Shown here in pieces: positions 18,946-30,130 of a DNA stretch of 64,000 bases (its first letter is position 1; each line of letters begins with the position of its first letter). This DNA comes from Leuconostoc fallax KCTC 3537 (GTDB lineage: Bacteria > Bacillota > Bacilli > Lactobacillales > Lactobacillaceae), in the NCBI RefSeq assembly GCF_000165675.1, contig NZ_AEIZ01000026.1, forward strand, positions 186,001 to 250,000, in the 5' to 3' direction. The notes under the pieces were generated by a model. That model saw only the letters and a program-made list of their open reading frames with translations, was not told the DNA's origin and made no database searches. Both the position numbers and the translations under genes were made by a program.

Positions 18946-20304
18946 TTACTTCATTAACTCGTCTACAACCCTCTCTAGATGTATCCCATGACTTGCCTTT
19001 AATAGCATGACATCACCTTGTTGGCCGAGCTTATTTAAATCAGAAACTAAATCGTCTAACTGGTCTTTTGCATATTGGTGCAATTGCGTTTGATCAAAAT
19101 GCTTTTGCAAAATAGGATAAAGATGTTTTCTCATCAATTCTCCTACTAGATAAACGCCGTCAATATGAGACTCTTGCACTGACTCTGCTAAACCAGCATG
19201 CATTATACCAGCTTGTTGACCAAGTTCCAACATATCTCCCAATACAACATAACGTTTGCCTTGTACTTCTCGGCTAACTAATGTTGCCAAGACGGCTTTC
19301 ACAGCCGTGGGATTTGAATTATAAACATCACTAATTATTGTCACACCGTGAGTTGTGTGTAAAATTTCAGTTCTATTCTTGGTTAGATCAAAATCTAATA
19401 GTGCTTTTTGGGCGTTTTTTAAATCAATATGTAATAAGTTACCCGCTGTAATCGCTGCGAGCGCATTCATAATATTATACCGACCCAACATAGGAATTGC
19501 AAATTTTTGCTGATTAATATTAAATTGAGATTGATTATTTTCAACACTAATGTCTGTGGCGTTAACATCCGCATCGATTGTGCCAAATGTTTTGACATGC
19601 TGTTCAATATGAGATATTTCTTGTGTCAACAAGGGCTCATCATTTGGAATAATTAGTGTTCCTTCAGCTTTTAACCCATTAATAATTTCTAATTTTGCCT
19701 TTGCAATATTGCGACGTGTCTTGAAAAACTCGATATGCGCTTCGCCAATCATCGTAATAATCGCAATATCTGGTTCTACTAAATGTGATAAGACAGTTAA
19801 TTGTCCTGGACGATCCATTCCTAGTTCAACAATTAGCACTTCCGTAGATTCTGGCATCGACAACAACGTCATTGGTACACCAATTTCATTATTATAATTT
19901 TCAGGTGTCTTGAATGTACGATACTGTTGATTAGCAATTTCAGCTGCCATATCTTTCGTTGTTGTTTTACCATTGGAACCAGTAATCGCAACGACCTTTG
20001 GATTAACTTGATGACGATACCACTGGCCTAATTTTTGCATGGCAACGAGCGTATCATCAACAATTACAGCAGGCCAGTCCTCTTTTAATTGATGCTGGCT
20101 ATCAACTAATACTGCATGAGCACCATTAGCTAACGCATTCTCAATATAATCATGCCCATCATTTTCAGCTACTAAAGCAATAAATAGTTGTCCCTCTTTG
20201 ACATGTCGTGAGTCAAAAGCAACACCGCTAATAGCCACACTATCTTTTCCTTGAAATGGTGCATTCAAAACTTCAGCTAATTTTTCTAACGTAATATTCA
20301 TCAT
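18946..20304 (-). CDS. murF: UDP-N-acetylmuramoyl-tripeptide-D-alanyl-D-alanine ligase
   Basis: Cytoplasmic Mur ligase adding D-Ala-D-Ala to the peptidoglycan precursor. The ATP loop ITGSNGKTTTKDM lies at about 106-118. Other family segments are FKTPENYNNEIGVPMTLL, ELGMDRPGQL, IGEAHIEFF and VISDVYNSNPTAVKAVL. The 452-residue length is typical. It is often next to a DEAD-box helicase gene in Firmicutes, as here with cshA nearby. Confidence 0.95.
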   Translation of the reverse strand: MMNITLEKLAEVLNAPFQGKDSVAISGVAFDSRHVKEGQLFIALVAENDGHDYIENALANGAHAVLVDSQHQLKEDWPAVIVDDTLVAMQKLGQWYRHQVNPKVVAITGSNGKTTTKDMAAEIANQQYRTFKTPENYNNEIGVPMTLLSMPESTEVLIVELGMDRPGQLTVLSHLVEPDIAIITMIGEAHIEFFKTRRNIAKAKLEIINGLKAEGTLIIPNDEPLLTQEISHIEQHVKTFGTIDADVNATDISVENNQSQFNINQQKFAIPMLGRYNIMNALAAITAGNLLHIDLKNAQKALLDFDLTKNRTEILHTTHGVTIISDVYNSNPTAVKAVLATLVSREVQGKRYVVLGDMLELGQQAGIMHAGLAESVQESHIDGVYLVGELMRKHLYPILQKHFDQTQLHQYAKDQLDDLVSDLNKLGQQGDVMLLKASHGIHLERVVDELMK

Positions 20305-20330
20305 TTGTCCTTTAGACTACTATCTTTTTA

Positions 20331-21713
20331 TCATGATTCATGATGGCGTGTAAAAACAACAATCGTTTCAATATGTGATGTTTGTGGAAACTGATCAACT
20401 GTTTGCACGTCTCCTTCAATATGATAACCCTTAGTCAATATTTCTGCAGTATCGCGAACTAGGGTAACTGGATTACAGCTAATATAGACAAAGCGTTTTG
20501 GTGCCATATCAGCTACTGAATCAATTAAGGATTTTGTTAAACCTCTTCGTGGCGGATCAACAAAAATAACATCTGGCTTTATACCCTGCTCTTGCCATAG
20601 TGCCATTTGTTCTGGCGCATCATTTAACAAAAAAGTAGCATTATCAATATGATTCGTATCCACATTTAATTGTGCATCAGCTACCGCACCAGCAACTACT
20701 TCTACACCTAGCACTTGTTTAACCTTATTGGCAACACTAATACCAATTGTGCCAATACCAGAATACGCATCAATGACAATATCAGTTGGCTTTAATTGTG
20801 CTTTTTGTGCTGCCAAAGTGTAAAGCTTTTCTGTCATGATGGGGTTAACTTGATAGAAAGAATTGGGACCAATAATAAAATCTAATCCTAGTAACGTATC
20901 ATGAATAGCTGCTTCACCCCATAACGTACGATTATGCGGGCTTAATAAAACATAATCTTTTTTAGGACTATAATTAAAGATCAAACTTTTCAATTCAGGT
21001 AATTGCTCTTGTAAATCACGAATGATTTGTTGTTCATGTACTAATTCAGCCTGGTTAGATACCAAGACAACCATCAACTCATGACTATAATAACCACGGC
21101 GCACCATAATATAGCGAATAGCACCCTCTTGAGTGTCTGGATCAAAAGCACTAATTTGATAATTCTCTAATACATTCCGAACAATAACAATGGCTTCATC
21201 AATTTTTCGATCATTCACAAAATAATCAGTCATTGGTACTAGCTCATGCGTTCCTCTTTTGAAAAAACCAGTTTGCAACTGTTGATTTTGCCATTTTGTT
21301 GGCACAATTGTTTTATTTCGATAATAACTTGGTTGTGCCATGCCAACGGTTTCAGCCACATTAACGTTGATATTAGCTTTTTCAAATAACGTCTGCACTT
21401 TTTGTCTTTTCCACTCAAGCTGTGCTGTGTAAGAAAAATTAACAAGTGGTGCGGTTCCAGCGTCAATAAGATACTGGCGCTGCGCATCAATACGTTGACT
21501 AGATATTTTTACTCTTTCGATAATTCGGCCGTATCCTGATAATTTATCTACCTGAATGACCTCTGCCAGTACGCGCTCACCTGGAATCGCATCTGCTAAA
21601 TAAAGTGGATAAGTCGGTGTAATTTGAGCAATTCCCATACCACCAATAGTGGTATCTACAATATCAACTTCTAGTGTCTGATGTAATTTTACTGGAACAA
21701 TTGTTTTTGCCAT
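20331..21713 (-). CDS. rlmD: 23S rRNA (uracil-C5)-methyltransferase, RlmD/RlmCD type
   Basis: SAM-dependent RNA methyltransferase of the TrmA/RumA family. An N-terminal TRAM-like domain (about 7-65) precedes the catalytic domain. The nucleophile and its context are intact (FVYISCNPVTLVRD), as are DAYSGIGTIGI and VDPPRRGL. The iron-sulfur segment, normally C-x5-C-x2-C, has no cysteines here: RIDAQRQYLIDAG then TAPLVNFSY occupies that place. I choose the ATG at 21713, six bases after AAAGGA; another ATG lies two codons upstream. RlmCD of Gram-positives modifies U747 and U1939; the exact target here is not determined. Confidence 0.88.
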   Translation of the reverse strand: MAKTIVPVKLHQTLEVDIVDTTIGGMGIAQITPTYPLYLADAIPGERVLAEVIQVDKLSGYGRIIERVKISSQRIDAQRQYLIDAGTAPLVNFSYTAQLEWKRQKVQTLFEKANINVNVAETVGMAQPSYYRNKTIVPTKWQNQQLQTGFFKRGTHELVPMTDYFVNDRKIDEAIVIVRNVLENYQISAFDPDTQEGAIRYIMVRRGYYSHELMVVLVSNQAELVHEQQIIRDLQEQLPELKSLIFNYSPKKDYVLLSPHNRTLWGEAAIHDTLLGLDFIIGPNSFYQVNPIMTEKLYTLAAQKAQLKPTDIVIDAYSGIGTIGISVANKVKQVLGVEVVAGAVADAQLNVDTNHIDNATFLLNDAPEQMALWQEQGIKPDVIFVDPPRRGLTKSLIDSVADMAPKRFVYISCNPVTLVRDTAEILTKGYHIEGDVQTVDQFPQTSHIETIVVFTRHHES

Positions 21714-21746
21714 GTACATTCCTTTAAAGATTTAATTCATGTTAAC

Positions 21747-21776
21747 AAAAAAGCGTCCACTCGCGTGAACGCTTTC
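21747..21776 (-). terminator. Terminator after rpmE2
   Basis: On the minus strand AAGCGTTCAC-GCGA-GTGGACGCTT followed by TTTTG forms a long stem (one G-T pair) with a U-tract, between rpmE2 and the methyltransferase gene. Confidence 0.8.
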
Positions 21777-21783
21777 ACAACAA

Positions 21784-22032
21784 TTAGTTGTTCTTCAAAC
21801 CATACTTCTTGTTGAACTTGTCGACCGCACCATCTGCTTGAGTAAACTTTTGCTTACCTGTGTAGAATGGATGTGAATCTGACGTGATATCCATACGAAT
21901 CATTGGGTATTCTTTACCTTCAAATTCTGTTGTTTCGTTTGATGTCAATGTTGAACCTGATAAGAACTTCTTACCAGTAGTTGAATCAACGAATACGACT
22001 GCTTGATATTCTGGATGAATTCCTGCTTGCAT
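21784..22032 (-). CDS. rpmE2: Ribosomal protein bL31, type B (zinc-independent)
   Basis: Large-subunit ribosomal protein. The sequence begins [20 protein letters not shown] and contains the type-B segments [13 protein letters not shown] and [10 protein letters not shown]. It has no cysteine, so it is the zinc-free form that many bacteria express under zinc limitation. The length of 82 residues is typical. It is monocistronic, with its own terminator. Confidence 0.96.
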   Translation of the reverse strand: MQAGIHPEYQAVVFVDSTTGKKFLSGSTLTSNETTEFEGKEYPMIRMDITSDSHPFYTGKQKFTQADGAVDKFNKKYGLKNN

Positions 22033-22124
22033 TGTTCATTTCTCCTTAGCGCCCTGCATTTTCAGTAATGACAGAGTCAGTTATTAACTAGATTATTTTA
22101 ACATACCATAAAATAGTAATCAAG

Positions 22125-23411
22125 TTATGGCATGAGGTTAATTAAATCAATACCTTCAATTGATACTTCAGCACCCAAATCTGTTAACTTTTCAGCAATA
22201 CGGTCATATCCACGTAAGATATGATCAGCATCATGAATCGTTGTTGTGCCCTTTGCCATTAGTGCTGCAATAATCAGCGCTGCACCGGCGCGAATCTCTG
22301 CTGCTTGTACGTCGGTTCCAATCAATCGTTTTGATTGGTTCACGATAATTTCACCGGCAACAGCTGAATCAATATCTCCACCCATACGTCGTAGTTCTGG
22401 AATATGACGGACACGTTTAGGATAAATAGTATCCGTAATGGTACTTTCACCTTCAGCTAACATCAATAAAGGGGTGATGGGCTGTTGCAAATCTGTTGCA
22501 AATCCAGGGAACGGTAAGGTTTTAATATGTGCTGGATGAAGGTTATCAGACTTATAAACATAAACCTGATCTTCATCGATTTCTATATTAACGCCAATTT
22601 CTATTAATTTTGATATATATGATTCCAGATGTTCTGGGATAACATTTTTAATTAAAACCCCATCCCCCATCGCAGCGGCCATACTCATGTATGTCCCAGC
22701 TTCGATACGGTCTGGAATAATTGTATGCGTATTACGCGCTTTTAGATGTGGTACACCAGCGATACGGATGACATCAGTACCTGCACCACGAACGTTTGCA
22801 CCCATATTGTTTAGGAAGGTTGCAATATCAATAATTTCAGGTTCACGTGCTGCGTTTTCAATAATCGTCTGCCCCTTGGCCCGCACAGCCGCCAAGATAA
22901 TATTAATTGTAGCACCAACAGAAACTGTATCTAAGAAAATTCTAGCACCCACTAGTCCATTCTCAGTAGCATCGATGTGAATAATATCATTATTTTCAGA
23001 AACTTTAGCACCTAAGGCTTTAAAGCCTTTGATATGTTGGTCAATTGGTCGACGCCCAAGGTTATCCCCACCAGGAAAAGTGACAGTTGCCCGTCCAAAC
23101 TTTCCTAATAATGCACCCATGAAATAGTACGATGCCCGAAGTGACTTAATTGCACCACTTGGCAATTCACTTTCGCGAATATTAGTGGGATCAATTTCTA
23201 ATTCACCATTATTAAAATCAGATGTAACGTTCATTGCTGATAAAATTAATTGCAAATTTTTAACATCTAAAATTTGTGGTACTGTATCAAATTTTACTGG
23301 TGTATCTGCCAAAATAGCTGCAGGTATAAGTGCAACTGTAGAGTTTTTTGCACCACCAATGGTGACTTCCCCACGTAAGCGTTTACCACCGTGGATAATT
23401 ATTTTTGCCAT
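22125..23411 (-). CDS. murA: UDP-N-acetylglucosamine 1-carboxyvinyltransferase with Asp in place of the reactive Cys
   Basis: First committed enzyme of peptidoglycan synthesis (enolpyruvyl transfer from PEP to UDP-GlcNAc). N-terminal [22 protein letters not shown] and the later [23 protein letters not shown] define the family. The usual catalytic Cys (Cys115 in E. coli) is Asp here (about residue 116). In families such as mycobacterial MurA that Asp retains activity and blocks fosfomycin alkylation. Other parts ([46 protein letters not shown]) are normal. The length is 428. Firmicutes often have two paralogues, so another murA may exist elsewhere. Confidence 0.95.
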   Translation of the reverse strand: MAKIIIHGGKRLRGEVTIGGAKNSTVALIPAAILADTPVKFDTVPQILDVKNLQLILSAMNVTSDFNNGELEIDPTNIRESELPSGAIKSLRASYYFMGALLGKFGRATVTFPGGDNLGRRPIDQHIKGFKALGAKVSENNDIIHIDATENGLVGARIFLDTVSVGATINIILAAVRAKGQTIIENAAREPEIIDIATFLNNMGANVRGAGTDVIRIAGVPHLKARNTHTIIPDRIEAGTYMSMAAAMGDGVLIKNVIPEHLESYISKLIEIGVNIEIDEDQVYVYKSDNLHPAHIKTLPFPGFATDLQQPITPLLMLAEGESTITDTIYPKRVRHIPELRRMGGDIDSAVAGEIIVNQSKRLIGTDVQAAEIRAGAALIIAALMAKGTTTIHDADHILRGYDRIAEKLTDLGAEVSIEGIDLINLMP

Positions 23412-23506
23412 AAAACTTTCCTATATTCTTGTAGTCCGCGTTCTATTATACATACTTTAATAAAGAGACTCAAACGATAACAATGAAAGTTTGCCCCTAA
23501 CGTGCG

Positions 23507-25123
<1,617 letters not shown>

Positions 25124-25237
25124 CTAAAAGCGCTAAATTAATCATTTGTATGACTTTAACAACAAATACAAACGATTAATGAGAAACGCTATTCCTCCTT
25201 TGATAGTCGATACGCGGGAACATGGTGTTACAACTAC

Positions 25238-25294
25238 AAAAGCTCCCAAGTCTAGCTTGGGAGCTTTTCAATGTTTCCCATTAAATGGGAGCCC
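25238..25294 (-). promoter_or_regulatory. pyrG leader with GGGC start and attenuator terminator
   Basis: The predicted transcript starts GGGCTCCC (first G at 25294). About 25 bases later a terminator hairpin forms, AAAAGCTCCCAAG / CTTGGGAGCTTTT (25238-25268). In Bacillus pyrG, low CTP causes stuttering at the GGGC start; the added G residues pair with the pyrimidine-rich terminator arm and prevent termination. The same parts are present here: a GGGC start and a CTCCC arm. The mechanism is inferred by analogy. Confidence 0.75.
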
Positions 25295-25300
25295 TATTAT

Positions 25301-25329
25301 ACTATACGTACTAAATGATAGCCTGTCAA
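25301..25329 (-). promoter_or_regulatory. pyrG promoter
   Basis: On the minus strand TTGACA (25324-25329) and TATAGT (25301-25306) are spaced by 17 bases. The GGGC start lies seven bases after the -10 box. It begins just after the rpoE stop codon. Confidence 0.8.
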
Positions 25330-25350
25330 GTACTTAAGCAGAAGAAAAAC

Positions 25351-25920
25351 TTATTTCTCTTCATCTCCATCGCCTAAGTCATCTAAATCATCTGTTCCAG
25401 CCAATTCATTTAAATTGTCATCGATTGATTCGGCATTATCATCAGAATCAATTTCTGTCTCTTCGTCATCACTCGCATCATGTGTATCAGTATGCTCGTC
25501 TTCTGAAGTTTCGCCAAAATCATCATCTTCTGGATCATCATCGTTATAATCAATAACATCATCGTCACTCGCGCTGTCTGCAAAGACATTGACCTTTTTG
25601 GCTGTCTTTTTACGCTTAGGTAATTCAACTTCGTCATCAATTTCATGAATTGATTCGTCAATAGCATCCACAGGATACCATGCACGTAATGCCCACTCGT
25701 TATTACCTAACGAAATAAATGAGCCATCAGTATTAAGTTCTGTATAAAATTGTGATAAACGTGATTTGAATGATTCTGAATCAACATCTAAAAACTCTTG
25801 TATCTCTTGAGCCAAGGCAGAAAACTGCATTGGTTCTCTATGCTCACTAAGAATTGCGACCGCAATCTCAACTAATGAAAGTTCTTCTTTTGGGTGATTT
25901 CCAAATTGTGTGAGTGACAT
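25351..25920 (-). CDS. rpoE: RNA polymerase delta subunit
   Basis: Gram-positive-specific RNA polymerase subunit that speeds enzyme recycling. The N-terminal winged-helix domain (about 10-95) has ELSLVEIAVAILSEHREPMQF and QFYTELNTDGSFISLGNNEWALRAWYP. From about residue 95 the chain is almost wholly Asp/Glu, as in the family. The length of 189 is normal. Upstream of pyrG, the conserved Firmicute order. Confidence 0.96.
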   Translation of the reverse strand: MSLTQFGNHPKEELSLVEIAVAILSEHREPMQFSALAQEIQEFLDVDSESFKSRLSQFYTELNTDGSFISLGNNEWALRAWYPVDAIDESIHEIDDEVELPKRKKTAKKVNVFADSASDDDVIDYNDDDPEDDDFGETSEDEHTDTHDASDDEETEIDSDDNAESIDDNLNELAGTDDLDDLGDGDEEK

Positions 25921-25963
25921 TTTGCACGTCCTTTCGCGTTTCTAACTCATCAAGTATATCCAA

Positions 25964-26398
25964 TCAAGCATTGAATTGCAACCTTATCTCATATTGCCCG
26001 ATTAATTGTTCATTTGCCGTTAAAATATAATCAATTGCTGTTTCACCACGTAAATTAGCAGTATCTAGTGCTGTTGCTAGTAATGTTGTTCTTGTTGCCA
26101 TCGTCATGCGACCAGATGGTGTTTCATAAGATGCTGGTACTTCTTTACTATCCACAAAAGTCATGACTGTCTTCACATCGCCTGAGCGCATTAGACGAAT
26201 ACTGCCATTAGGATCAAATTTGAAGGTAACGTGCACTTGGGGTTGATCTGGTAATGTCTCTGTATAACGAATATAAACCGCTTCATTTTTGACAATTAGT
26301 TGCCCAAGCGTATCAAAAGAAAATTCTTCAACTTCATTATCTAGACAAACTTTCGTTGTTAGGTGAACATTGATTTGTTCAAAATCATTATTTGCCAT
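25964..26398 (-). CDS. DUF1934 family beta-barrel protein (YwiB-like)
   Basis: Cytosolic 144-residue protein resembling B. subtilis YwiB. Its lipocalin-like fold is inferred from the alternating beta pattern (FEQINVHLTTKV, YIRYTETLPDQPQVHVTFKFDPNGSIRLMRSG) and the conserved end IGQYEIRLQF. Function is unknown. It is upstream of rpoE on the same strand, and divergent from the HD-domain gene, as often seen in lactobacilli. Confidence 0.8.
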   Translation of the reverse strand: MANNDFEQINVHLTTKVCLDNEVEEFSFDTLGQLIVKNEAVYIRYTETLPDQPQVHVTFKFDPNGSIRLMRSGDVKTVMTFVDSKEVPASYETPSGRMTMATRTTLLATALDTANLRGETAIDYILTANEQLIGQYEIRLQFNA

Positions 26399-26506
26399 CT
26401 TTTCTGCCTCAATATTACAATCTAACTTTCAATTATACTATAATATATAATAAATATTAGTTCATTTGAGAAACTCTTAATTTTTATCATGACAAAAGGA
26501 GCCATT

Positions 26507-27868
26507 ATGCCTCAAGAAAAATTGGCACGCGAAAAGGTTTTACGTGATCCAATCCATAATTTTATTCACGTTCAAGACCAGGTCATCCTTGATTTGATCA
26601 ATACGACTGAATTTCAGCGATTACGTCGTATCAAACAATTGGGTATCACCAGTGCCGTATTTCATGGTGCTGAACATTCACGATTCGAACACTCGGTTGG
26701 TGCTTATGAACTGGCACGCAGAATCACTGACTATTTTGAAAAATATTACCCATCAAAGACAGCAAATGATGGTCTTTGGGATACCAGCCAACGCTTAGTC
26801 ACATTGGTTGCAGCTTTACTACATGATGTTGGTCACGGTGCTTTTTCACATACATTTGAACATCTTTTTCAAACAAATCACGAATGGTATACACAAGAAA
26901 TAATTACCGGTGATACTGAAATTCATACAATTTTAGCGCAAGTCTCTCCTGATTTTCCTAACAAAGTCGCCAGTGTCATTGCCAAAACTTATACTAATCC
27001 ACAAGTGATACAACTCATTTCTAGTCAATTAGACGTCGATCGTATGGATTATCTCTTGCGCGATGCTTATTTCACGGGTACAAAGTATGGCGAATTCGAC
27101 ATTGATCGTATATTGCGTACGATGCGCCCAGTAAAAAACGGTATCGCCTTTGATATCGGTGGTATGCACGCAGTTGAAGATTATGTTGTTAGTCGTTATC
27201 AAATGTATTTGCAAGTTTACTTCCACCCTGTTTCTCGTGGTATGGAAGTATTGCTTGAACATTTACTTCATCGCGCACGAGAATTATACAAACAAGCGCA
27301 AAAAAATGATATTGAAGATCAACAGTTCATTGGTCCACTTTTAAAGCCACTGTTTGATGAAAAACTAACATTATCTGATTACCTTAATTTAGACGATAAT
27401 GTCTTTATGACTTATATTCTGATTTGGCGACACCATCCTGATCCCATTTTGTCAGATTTATGTTGCCGATTTCTTGATCGGAAGCCCTTAAAATCGGTCA
27501 TTATGGATAATGAAACCATCCCCGTGCGTGAAAAGTTAACAAAATTAGTCGAGAAAGCTGGTTATAATCCAATTTATTACACAGCGCAAAACGACGCCTA
27601 TGATCTACCTTACGATGACTATAATCCGACCTCAGCTAAACCAAGAACACAGATTGACTTTCTGTTAGCTGACGGTTCCCATCAGGAGCTGTCTCAACTA
27701 TCAACTTTAGTTGCAGCAATCAAAGGTAAGGCTTCTATTGATCAACGTTTCTTTTTTCCAAAAGATATGTTAAAAGAAAATGGCAATGATTTATTTTCAG
27801 AAACGGCCGAGCATTTTCGTAGCTTTATTCATAACAATGCCCTAAAAGATCCAAATACTAGTGTATAA
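26507..27868 (+). CDS. HD-domain phosphohydrolase (YwfO-type, dNTPase-like)
   Basis: Metal-dependent hydrolase with an HD domain. Visible ligands are H in HSRFEHSVGAYELARRI, the HD pair in LLHDVGHGAFSHTFEH and a distal D in DVDRMDYLLRDAYFTG. The family resembles dNTP triphosphohydrolases, and B. subtilis YwfO is a relative. I choose the ATG at 26507 because AAAGGAG precedes it; an in-frame ATG 18 bases upstream has no good site. The protein is 453 residues long. It is one of few plus-strand genes here. Confidence 0.87.
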   Translation: MPQEKLAREKVLRDPIHNFIHVQDQVILDLINTTEFQRLRRIKQLGITSAVFHGAEHSRFEHSVGAYELARRITDYFEKYYPSKTANDGLWDTSQRLVTLVAALLHDVGHGAFSHTFEHLFQTNHEWYTQEIITGDTEIHTILAQVSPDFPNKVASVIAKTYTNPQVIQLISSQLDVDRMDYLLRDAYFTGTKYGEFDIDRILRTMRPVKNGIAFDIGGMHAVEDYVVSRYQMYLQVYFHPVSRGMEVLLEHLLHRARELYKQAQKNDIEDQQFIGPLLKPLFDEKLTLSDYLNLDDNVFMTYILIWRHHPDPILSDLCCRFLDRKPLKSVIMDNETIPVREKLTKLVEKAGYNPIYYTAQNDAYDLPYDDYNPTSAKPRTQIDFLLADGSHQELSQLSTLVAAIKGKASIDQRFFFPKDMLKENGNDLFSETAEHFRSFIHNNALKDPNTSV

Positions 27869-27882
27869 AAAGAAAAAGATAG

Positions 27883-27916
27883 TAAGTAACCGATGGGGTC
27901 GCTTGCTATCTTTTTT
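27883..27916. terminator. Bidirectional terminator between the HD gene and yajC
   Basis: AAAAAGATAGTAAGT and GCTTGCTATCTTTTTT pair (one mismatch) around a loop. The A-run and T-run allow termination in both directions between the convergent genes. Confidence 0.75.
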
Positions 27917-27921
27917 GTTCA

Positions 27922-28281
27922 TTACTTATCTTGATCTTTTTGATCATCAGATGTAATTTTAGTATCTGTTGGCTTTAAATCTTCAACTGACGTTTTAGTT
28001 TCTTGATTGTCTGTTGTTGTTGCTGCAGCCGGCTTAATAGTACGAATAGCTGATAACTCAAATGTTAAAATGACACCTTCAGCATCTAAATCAACAGTTT
28101 TTGCTTCTCTATTTACATTATCAACAACTGCATGCAAGCCACCAATTGTGACAACTTCAGCACCCTTGGCTAAAGAATTTTGCATTGTTTGCTGTTGATT
28201 CTTCATCTTCTTTTGTTGACGTGACATAAACCAAAGCATCGCCACCACAATAATTAGAGGCAATATTAAATTATAATTCAT
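27922..28281 (-). CDS. yajC: Preprotein translocase accessory subunit YajC
   Basis: Single-pass inner-membrane protein associated with SecDF. It has a hydrophobic helix (about 3-19), then SRQQKKMKNQQQTMQNSL and the conserved GAEVVTIGGLHAVVDNV. The C-terminal tail is Thr/Asp/Lys-rich. At 119 residues it is typical. It lies downstream of tgt, the conserved pairing. Confidence 0.93.
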   Translation of the reverse strand: MNYNLILPLIIVVAMLWFMSRQQKKMKNQQQTMQNSLAKGAEVVTIGGLHAVVDNVNREAKTVDLDAEGVILTFELSAIRTIKPAAATTTDNQETKTSVEDLKPTDTKITSDDQKDQDK

Positions 28282-28328
28282 CTGAAATTCCTACTTTCTG
28301 TACTCCAAAATATTATATCAAATTTTCA

Positions 28329-29546
28329 TTAGAATAATCTAGCGTTTGGTTTATTATACCCATACTCTTCCATAACAGTCTCTCTAAATTCTAATAATTC
28401 GTCTCTTTCAATTGCTGTTCGCATATCTTCCATAAATTGCAGTAAGAAACGTAAATTATGCTGAGAAGCCAACTGCGCCCCCAACATTTCATTCGCATTG
28501 AATAAATGATGTAAATAAGAGCGTGTCAATGTTTTGAATGGATTATACCCTGGTACGTCAAACTGTGCCATATTACCAAACTGCTCTTGACGAATCGGAT
28601 TAGGTGAATAATAACTCAAATCTGGATCTAACGGTGTGAAATCATTCTTATATTTGGCATTTTTAATGACAACACGTCCAAAACGTGTCATCAAAGTTCC
28701 TTTACGTGCAATTCTCGTAGGTAGCACACAGTCAAACATATCCACACCACGCATAACACTATCAATCAGTGAATCAGGTGCTGCTACGCCCATTAAATAA
28801 CGTGGTTTTTCCTCAGGCAAAAGTGGCATTGTAAAGTCCAATACACGATTCATTTCTTTTTTGGACTCACCAACAGATAAGCCACCGACCGCATAACCTG
28901 GTAAATCCATGCTAACCAAATCATTAGCTGATTCAGTACGTAACGCTTTAAAGCCAGCACCTTGAACAATACCGAATAACGCTTGACTGTCAGGATTCTT
29001 GTGTGCTTTTTGGGCACGTTCTGCCCATCTTACTGAACGTTGCATTGACTCTTTAATATAATCATAGGTTTCAAAATATGGAATTGCTTCATCCAATTGC
29101 ATCATAATATCGGAACCAAGGTTATTTTGAATACGCATGGCAACTTCAGGAGACAAGAACATTTTATCCCCGTTCACGTGGTTTTGGAATGTAACCCCTT
29201 CTTCTTTTAGCTTACGTGCATCCGAAAGCGAGAAGACTTGAAAGCCACCGGAATCAGTTAAAATGGCTTGATCCCATCCCATATATTTGTGTAATCCACC
29301 TGCCTGCGCAATTAACTCGTCTCCTGGGCGAACCCACAGATGATACGTATTACTTAATATAAACTGTGCACCGATTTCTTTGAGTTCTCGTGCACTAACA
29401 CCCTTAACAGCGCCTTGTGTACCAACAGGCATAAACATAGGTGTTTCAAAGGTACCATGCGGTGTATGAATACGTCCGCGACGTGCACCAGTATGTTTCT
29501 CTGTATGTAAATGTTCATACCATACAGCACTTTTTTGATTTGTCAT
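28329..29546 (-). CDS. tgt: Queuine/preQ1 tRNA-ribosyltransferase (TGT) lacking zinc cysteines
   Basis: Exchanges guanine-34 for preQ1 in tRNAs with GUN anticodons. Catalytic and binding segments are intact: [40 protein letters not shown] and [13 protein letters not shown]. Normal TGT then has PLDPxCxCxxC...YSRAYLHHL; here the three zinc cysteines are absent and about 18 extra residues intervene ([17 protein letters not shown] ... [15 protein letters not shown]). I choose the ATG at 29546 after GGAGG (405 residues). Zinc normally stabilises this region, so the fold may be supported differently. Confidence 0.92.
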   Translation of the reverse strand: MTNQKSAVWYEHLHTEKHTGARRGRIHTPHGTFETPMFMPVGTQGAVKGVSARELKEIGAQFILSNTYHLWVRPGDELIAQAGGLHKYMGWDQAILTDSGGFQVFSLSDARKLKEEGVTFQNHVNGDKMFLSPEVAMRIQNNLGSDIMMQLDEAIPYFETYDYIKESMQRSVRWAERAQKAHKNPDSQALFGIVQGAGFKALRTESANDLVSMDLPGYAVGGLSVGESKKEMNRVLDFTMPLLPEEKPRYLMGVAAPDSLIDSVMRGVDMFDCVLPTRIARKGTLMTRFGRVVIKNAKYKNDFTPLDPDLSYYSPNPIRQEQFGNMAQFDVPGYNPFKTLTRSYLHHLFNANEMLGAQLASQHNLRFLLQFMEDMRTAIERDELLEFRETVMEEYGYNKPNARLF

Positions 29547-29614
29547 GCTAAATTCCTCCGCTTTTGCGTCAAATACTAGTTTATCAGTTTTTTGACCACA
29601 AAAAAAGCGGGAAA

Positions 29615-30130
29615 TTATCCCCACCACTCTTTGTCAGTATCTCTCATTTTATGCGTCAGACTGATTTGATCAATATTTTCAACATTATGATAAGTGGTTG
29701 AAAATGGTTGTCGCATCCAATCATGTAATTGTTGGTAATTTTGACTATCAATAAATAAGGCCAAATCATCAGCATCGTCCCAAAATGTCCATAACATGTA
29801 CTCGCTCTTACCATCATTTTGTTGAGCTAGTACACCATTTAATGCCATTTTTTCAAGTAAGTTATTGATATGCTCATCATCATTACCAATCGACTTAAAT
29901 GACACTTGATGAACTAATTTCCCTTTAGGTTCTCCCATTACAAACAAACTATTAAACGTCAAGGGTCGGTTAAAACGTTCAACTAATTCGGGTTGATCAA
30001 AAATCAATACATTTAATCCAGCTAATTGTGATAGCTTACCTAATAACAATAATTGATTTGGTGCTTGTTTTTTATATTTTAATAATGTTGCAACATCTTG
30101 TTCTGGCGCTAATACTAAGTTGATTTTCAT
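29615..30130 (-). CDS. Unknown protein with a monooxygenase-like (ABM) C-terminus
   Basis: 171-residue cytosolic protein with no assigned function. The second half ([18 protein letters not shown] ... [16 protein letters not shown]) resembles the antibiotic-biosynthesis-monooxygenase / heme-degrading dimeric alpha-beta fold. The first half may be a related, degenerate copy. It is the last gene of a four-gene overlapping cassette: its ATG overlaps the upstream stop as ATGA. A weak terminator (GGGGAT..ATTTCCCGC then T7) follows at about 29598-29625. Confidence 0.6.
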   Translation of the reverse strand: MKINLVLAPEQDVATLLKYKKQAPNQLLLLGKLSQLAGLNVLIFDQPELVERFNRPLTFNSLFVMGEPKGKLVHQVSFKSIGNDDEHINNLLEKMALNGVLAQQNDGKSEYMLWTFWDDADDLALFIDSQNYQQLHDWMRQPFSTTYHNVENIDQISLTHKMRDTDKEWWG

